Shown here one piece after another: positions 61,561 to 64,000 of a stretch of 64,000 bases of DNA. The notes beneath the pieces were generated by a model. It saw only the letters and a list, made by a program, of their open reading frames with translations. It was not told the DNA's origin and did not search any database. Numbering within the stretch: position 1 is the stretch's first letter; every line of letters starts with the position of its first letter. A program made the position numbers and the translations under genes. Source of the stretch: Lepidostoma basale (lineage: Eukaryota; Arthropoda; Insecta; Trichoptera; Lepidostomatidae); assembly GCA_022606425.2 (NCBI GenBank), contig JAHDVF020000840.1, positions 2,542,001 through 2,606,000 of the forward strand, given 5' to 3'.

Positions 61561-62204
61561 ATCAACTGTCAAGTGTCAAATTGACAGTGTGTAAAAACAA
61601 TTTTGCCAGTTTAAAAACCAAACCTCAAAAAAAAACATTCTTTATAAATAAAAACCTTTAAACCATTCTTCTCTTGTCCATTCGTTTCTCCATAACTCTT
61701 CTGGGAAATAGTCACGAAACTATCATAAGTACAGCAATGCGTTTTTATATAGTAACAAAAAGTTGAAAGACACATTTCTGACAAATCTAAAACTCAAAAC
61801 TTTATGATCCTTTAACATAGAATAGACCAGTACCTGTCAGACCAATTTGAAAATCGAAATTAGAACTATATTCTACAAGACAAAATATTGCACGAACATG
61901 ATGTGTTACCGGCGTTTTCAGTAACCTTTATTATAATACCAAGGGAGCGTTTTCAATCGTAGCCGAGTGTCGGGGAAATCGGCGTTGATTTTCAATAATA
62001 CTTTAGAGGCCGAAGGCGTGGAGAAGCTGAAGGCAAGGCCGCTTCCACTGCGCCGCGTTGATAAGGCGGTCAGATAATGCGAAATGAGGACGGAACGAAA
62101 CCACTGGACGTAGCGGCCGGCGCGGCGCATTCAGTAATCTACCGACGGTGGAAAGGTAAAATGATCTATCCCCGATTATAACATTATAACAATAACACAA
62201 AAAA
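61561..62204. other. single-copy, GC-rich in its right half
   Basis: 61990-62150 is GC-rich, non-repetitive, with 65-70 codon minus frames of no known family. Possible regulatory DNA. Confidence 0.3.
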
Positions 62205-62420
62205 AATTAAAATAGTGGAAGACCGAAGAAAATGTGACACAATCAAATAAATCAAATATTTTATGTCAGCCACGCGAGGAGTCGGAGAAATCGACGTACG
62301 TAGATGACACGATGTATAAATGTTGAGATGGCGAGAGAAGTATGTCAGGAAAGAAAAGTGTGGCAGTCCATTATTTCTGTCTATCCCTTCGGAAAGACGG
62401 CGTTATGGTTAATTAGATAC
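62205..62420 (+). pseudogene. RTE-R LINE tail, first of a tandem pair
   Basis: RPKKM*HNQINQIFYVSHAR, MTRCINVEMAREVCQERKVW, QSIISVYPFGKTALWLIR. Directly followed by a second copy. Confidence 0.85.
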
Positions 62421-62612
62421 AATCAAATATTGAATGTCGGTCACGTGAGGATTCGGAGAAATCGACGTGCGTGCATGACAAGATGTATGAATGTAGAGGA
62501 AGCGAGAGAAGTATGTCAGAAAACAAAAGTGTGGCAGTCCATTCTTTCTGCCTATCCCTTCAGAAAGACGGCATTATGGTTAGTTAGTTAGATAGTTAGA
62601 ATAGCATAAACG
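62421..62612 (+). pseudogene. RTE-R LINE tail, second of a tandem pair
   Basis: Begins mid-family at YNQILNVGHVRIRRNRRACM and ends PFRKTALWLVS with TTAGTTAGATAGTTAG. The frame is open through both copies because the first copy's stop is mutated (TGA to TTA-type reading). Confidence 0.85.
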
Positions 62613-63129
62613 CCTGAAGATTACAAAAAAAAAATCACTACTGTATTATATTTTCATATTGCACTACATACTTGATCAGAAATATTATCAACACATAAGG
62701 CTCAAAGTTTATTATAGGCAAACTAATGCATTAGATTAAAATATAATTCAATTATAATCATATCTTTTGGAGAAAATATAACTAAGAAACAAAATGTGTA
62801 AAACCATATTTAAAGCATAAAAGTGACATTTTACGCGAAAAAACAAGAACAAAAAGTATAATTGCTTTAATGCAGAGAATATCCTTAATAAAGTAAAAAA
62901 AAACAATTCAGGAAGGAAAAAGGTACAAGAAAAAAAATTTTTTTTTAACATACTTAAGGTATTAAAACTTTCGAATTTGTTTAATTGTTATTTATTATCA
63001 ATGAAATCCTCTATTTTAATTATTTATCTCGATATGTTTCGATAAAACTTCAGTATGGAGAGAAAGATTTTCATTTCATCTGATGGTGAAGTTTCAATAC
63101 ATTCGAAATAAGTCTAGATTAATAAACTC
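62613..63129. other. no recognisable features
   Basis: AT-rich, low complexity. Confidence 0.3.
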
Positions 63130-63635
63130 AAAAGTGGAAGAAAGGCGTTTTTCGGTAGGTACTCTAAAATCCACAATATGGAAAAACAAAGACATGGCCA
63201 TTAAGAGTAAGATGAGAATCTATTAAGCATGCATAAGACCAATAATAACATATGACGTCGAAGCAAAGGTAGAAAGAGTAAAGACTAAACAAGTTTTGAG
63301 GACTTCCGAAATGTAGACACTGAGGACGATAGCAGGCATGACACTTAGAGATCGCGTGAGGAACACCAGAATAAGAGAGATATGAGTGGTTGAGGATATT
63401 TTAAGATAGAGCCGACAGCGAAAAAGAGACTGGTACGGTCATGTTCAAAGAATGGACACCACCAGACTCCCCTATATTGCATTGCATAATCAACTTCATG
63501 GGACTCGTCCTCATGGAAGACCTCCTAAAAGATGGAAAGACAGCTGGGAGTCTACCTCACAAAAAGAGCAACACTCTGGAGAAGAGACCACTAGGTCTAC
63601 AATAAGGAAGAAGAAGAAAAAAAGGTCCAAGTGAC
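63130..63635 (+). pseudogene. RTE-B-related LINE tail, older subfamily
   Basis: VERVKTKQVLRTSEM, LRTIAGMTLRDRVRNTRIRE, RDWYGHVQRMDTTRLPYIAL, HGRPPKRWKDSWESTSQKE and an AAGAAGAAGAAA tail. Collinear with 52819-53190 but diverged. Confidence 0.85.
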
Positions 63636-64000
63636 ATCACAAGAACCAGAAATAATGCTGTAAACTACAAATTAATCGCCTGGATTGAAATTAGCGAAGA
63701 AGAATATATGAGGGTATTATTTGCAAACCCGGCAAACTCCACCAACAATCAAAAGTGAGATATGAATTGGGTCTTATTCATAATACATTTGCACATAATT
63801 TTTATTGATTTTCAGTTTTAAATTCGGCTTCATTCTGAAGAATTTTGCTATTAAAATATGGGGTTTGTTGCAAACATGGCAACCCCCACTTGAGTGTTGC
63901 AAAGCTGGCAAACTCCAAAATGAAATTCATTATTTTACTTTAATTATCAACATAATGATGATTATTTCATGGCTGATTACTTTTAAAATACTAACTGGTT
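63636..64000. other. no clear feature; short direct repeat
   Basis: GCAAACCCGGCAAACTCC (63722) and GCAAAGCTGGCAAACTCC (63899) are near-identical words about 175 bases apart; nothing else seen. Confidence 0.35.

Overview
This 64 kb window looks like intergenic or deep intronic DNA of an arthropod, most likely an insect. It is AT-rich, packed with non-LTR retrotransposon debris, and holds tRNA-derived SINEs, mariner relics, a hAT-type MITE and one short (TTAGG)n-type telomeric tract, the repeat used by most insects. No bacterial gene organisation is present and no complete host gene is visible. I cannot name the order with confidence.

The only long coding sequence is at 49604-52525: endonuclease plus reverse transcriptase of a Jockey/CR1-group LINE (best guess Daphne-like), with a short A-rich 3' tail. 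It is 5'-truncated and sits inside an older RTE-type LINE (49385-49599 and 52819-53190). All other coding traces are 5'-truncated C-terminal LINE tails. The commonest is a family called RTE-R here (about twenty pieces on both strands, conserved GRPRKTWHDQINQ block, 3' end in repeated TTAG). Others are RTE-B (GAA-rich tail), RTE-C, RTE-D, RTE-F and RTE-G, a LINE with a (TTTGA)n tail (LINE-T), and an L2-like LINE ending in (AAT)n. Non-coding families are a tRNA-Ser/Leu-like SINE (SINE-S), a tRNA-Arg-like SINE (SINE-Arg), a roughly 300 bp family called M, and many foldback elements.

The most interesting thread is a motif in most of the foldback and short-repeat families: CUGANGA-like box, 10.1 base, stem II hairpin, GAAAC, two or more loop bases, GUH, often with a pairing stem I. 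This is the layout of the minimalist type I hammerhead ribozymes known from Penelope-like elements (PLEs), whose tiny self-complementary stem III implies they act as dimers. About twenty such motifs occur here in at least seven repeat families (called F, E, G, H, J, K and P). The best preserved are at 25935-25973, 26074-26120, 27172-27205, 34971-35016 and 56676-56724. Family F has C3->U and G8->A in its consensus, so it spread with a core expected to be dead. No PLE reverse transcriptase is seen.

Two short minus-strand segments, 12637-12689 and 37848-37902, resemble each other only between good acceptor and donor splice sites. They may be duplicated, alternatively used exons of a host gene whose introns form most of the window; a third exon candidate lies at about 38290-38423. 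A GC-rich island at 20990-21200 with a DR1-type nuclear receptor site is the best regulatory candidate.
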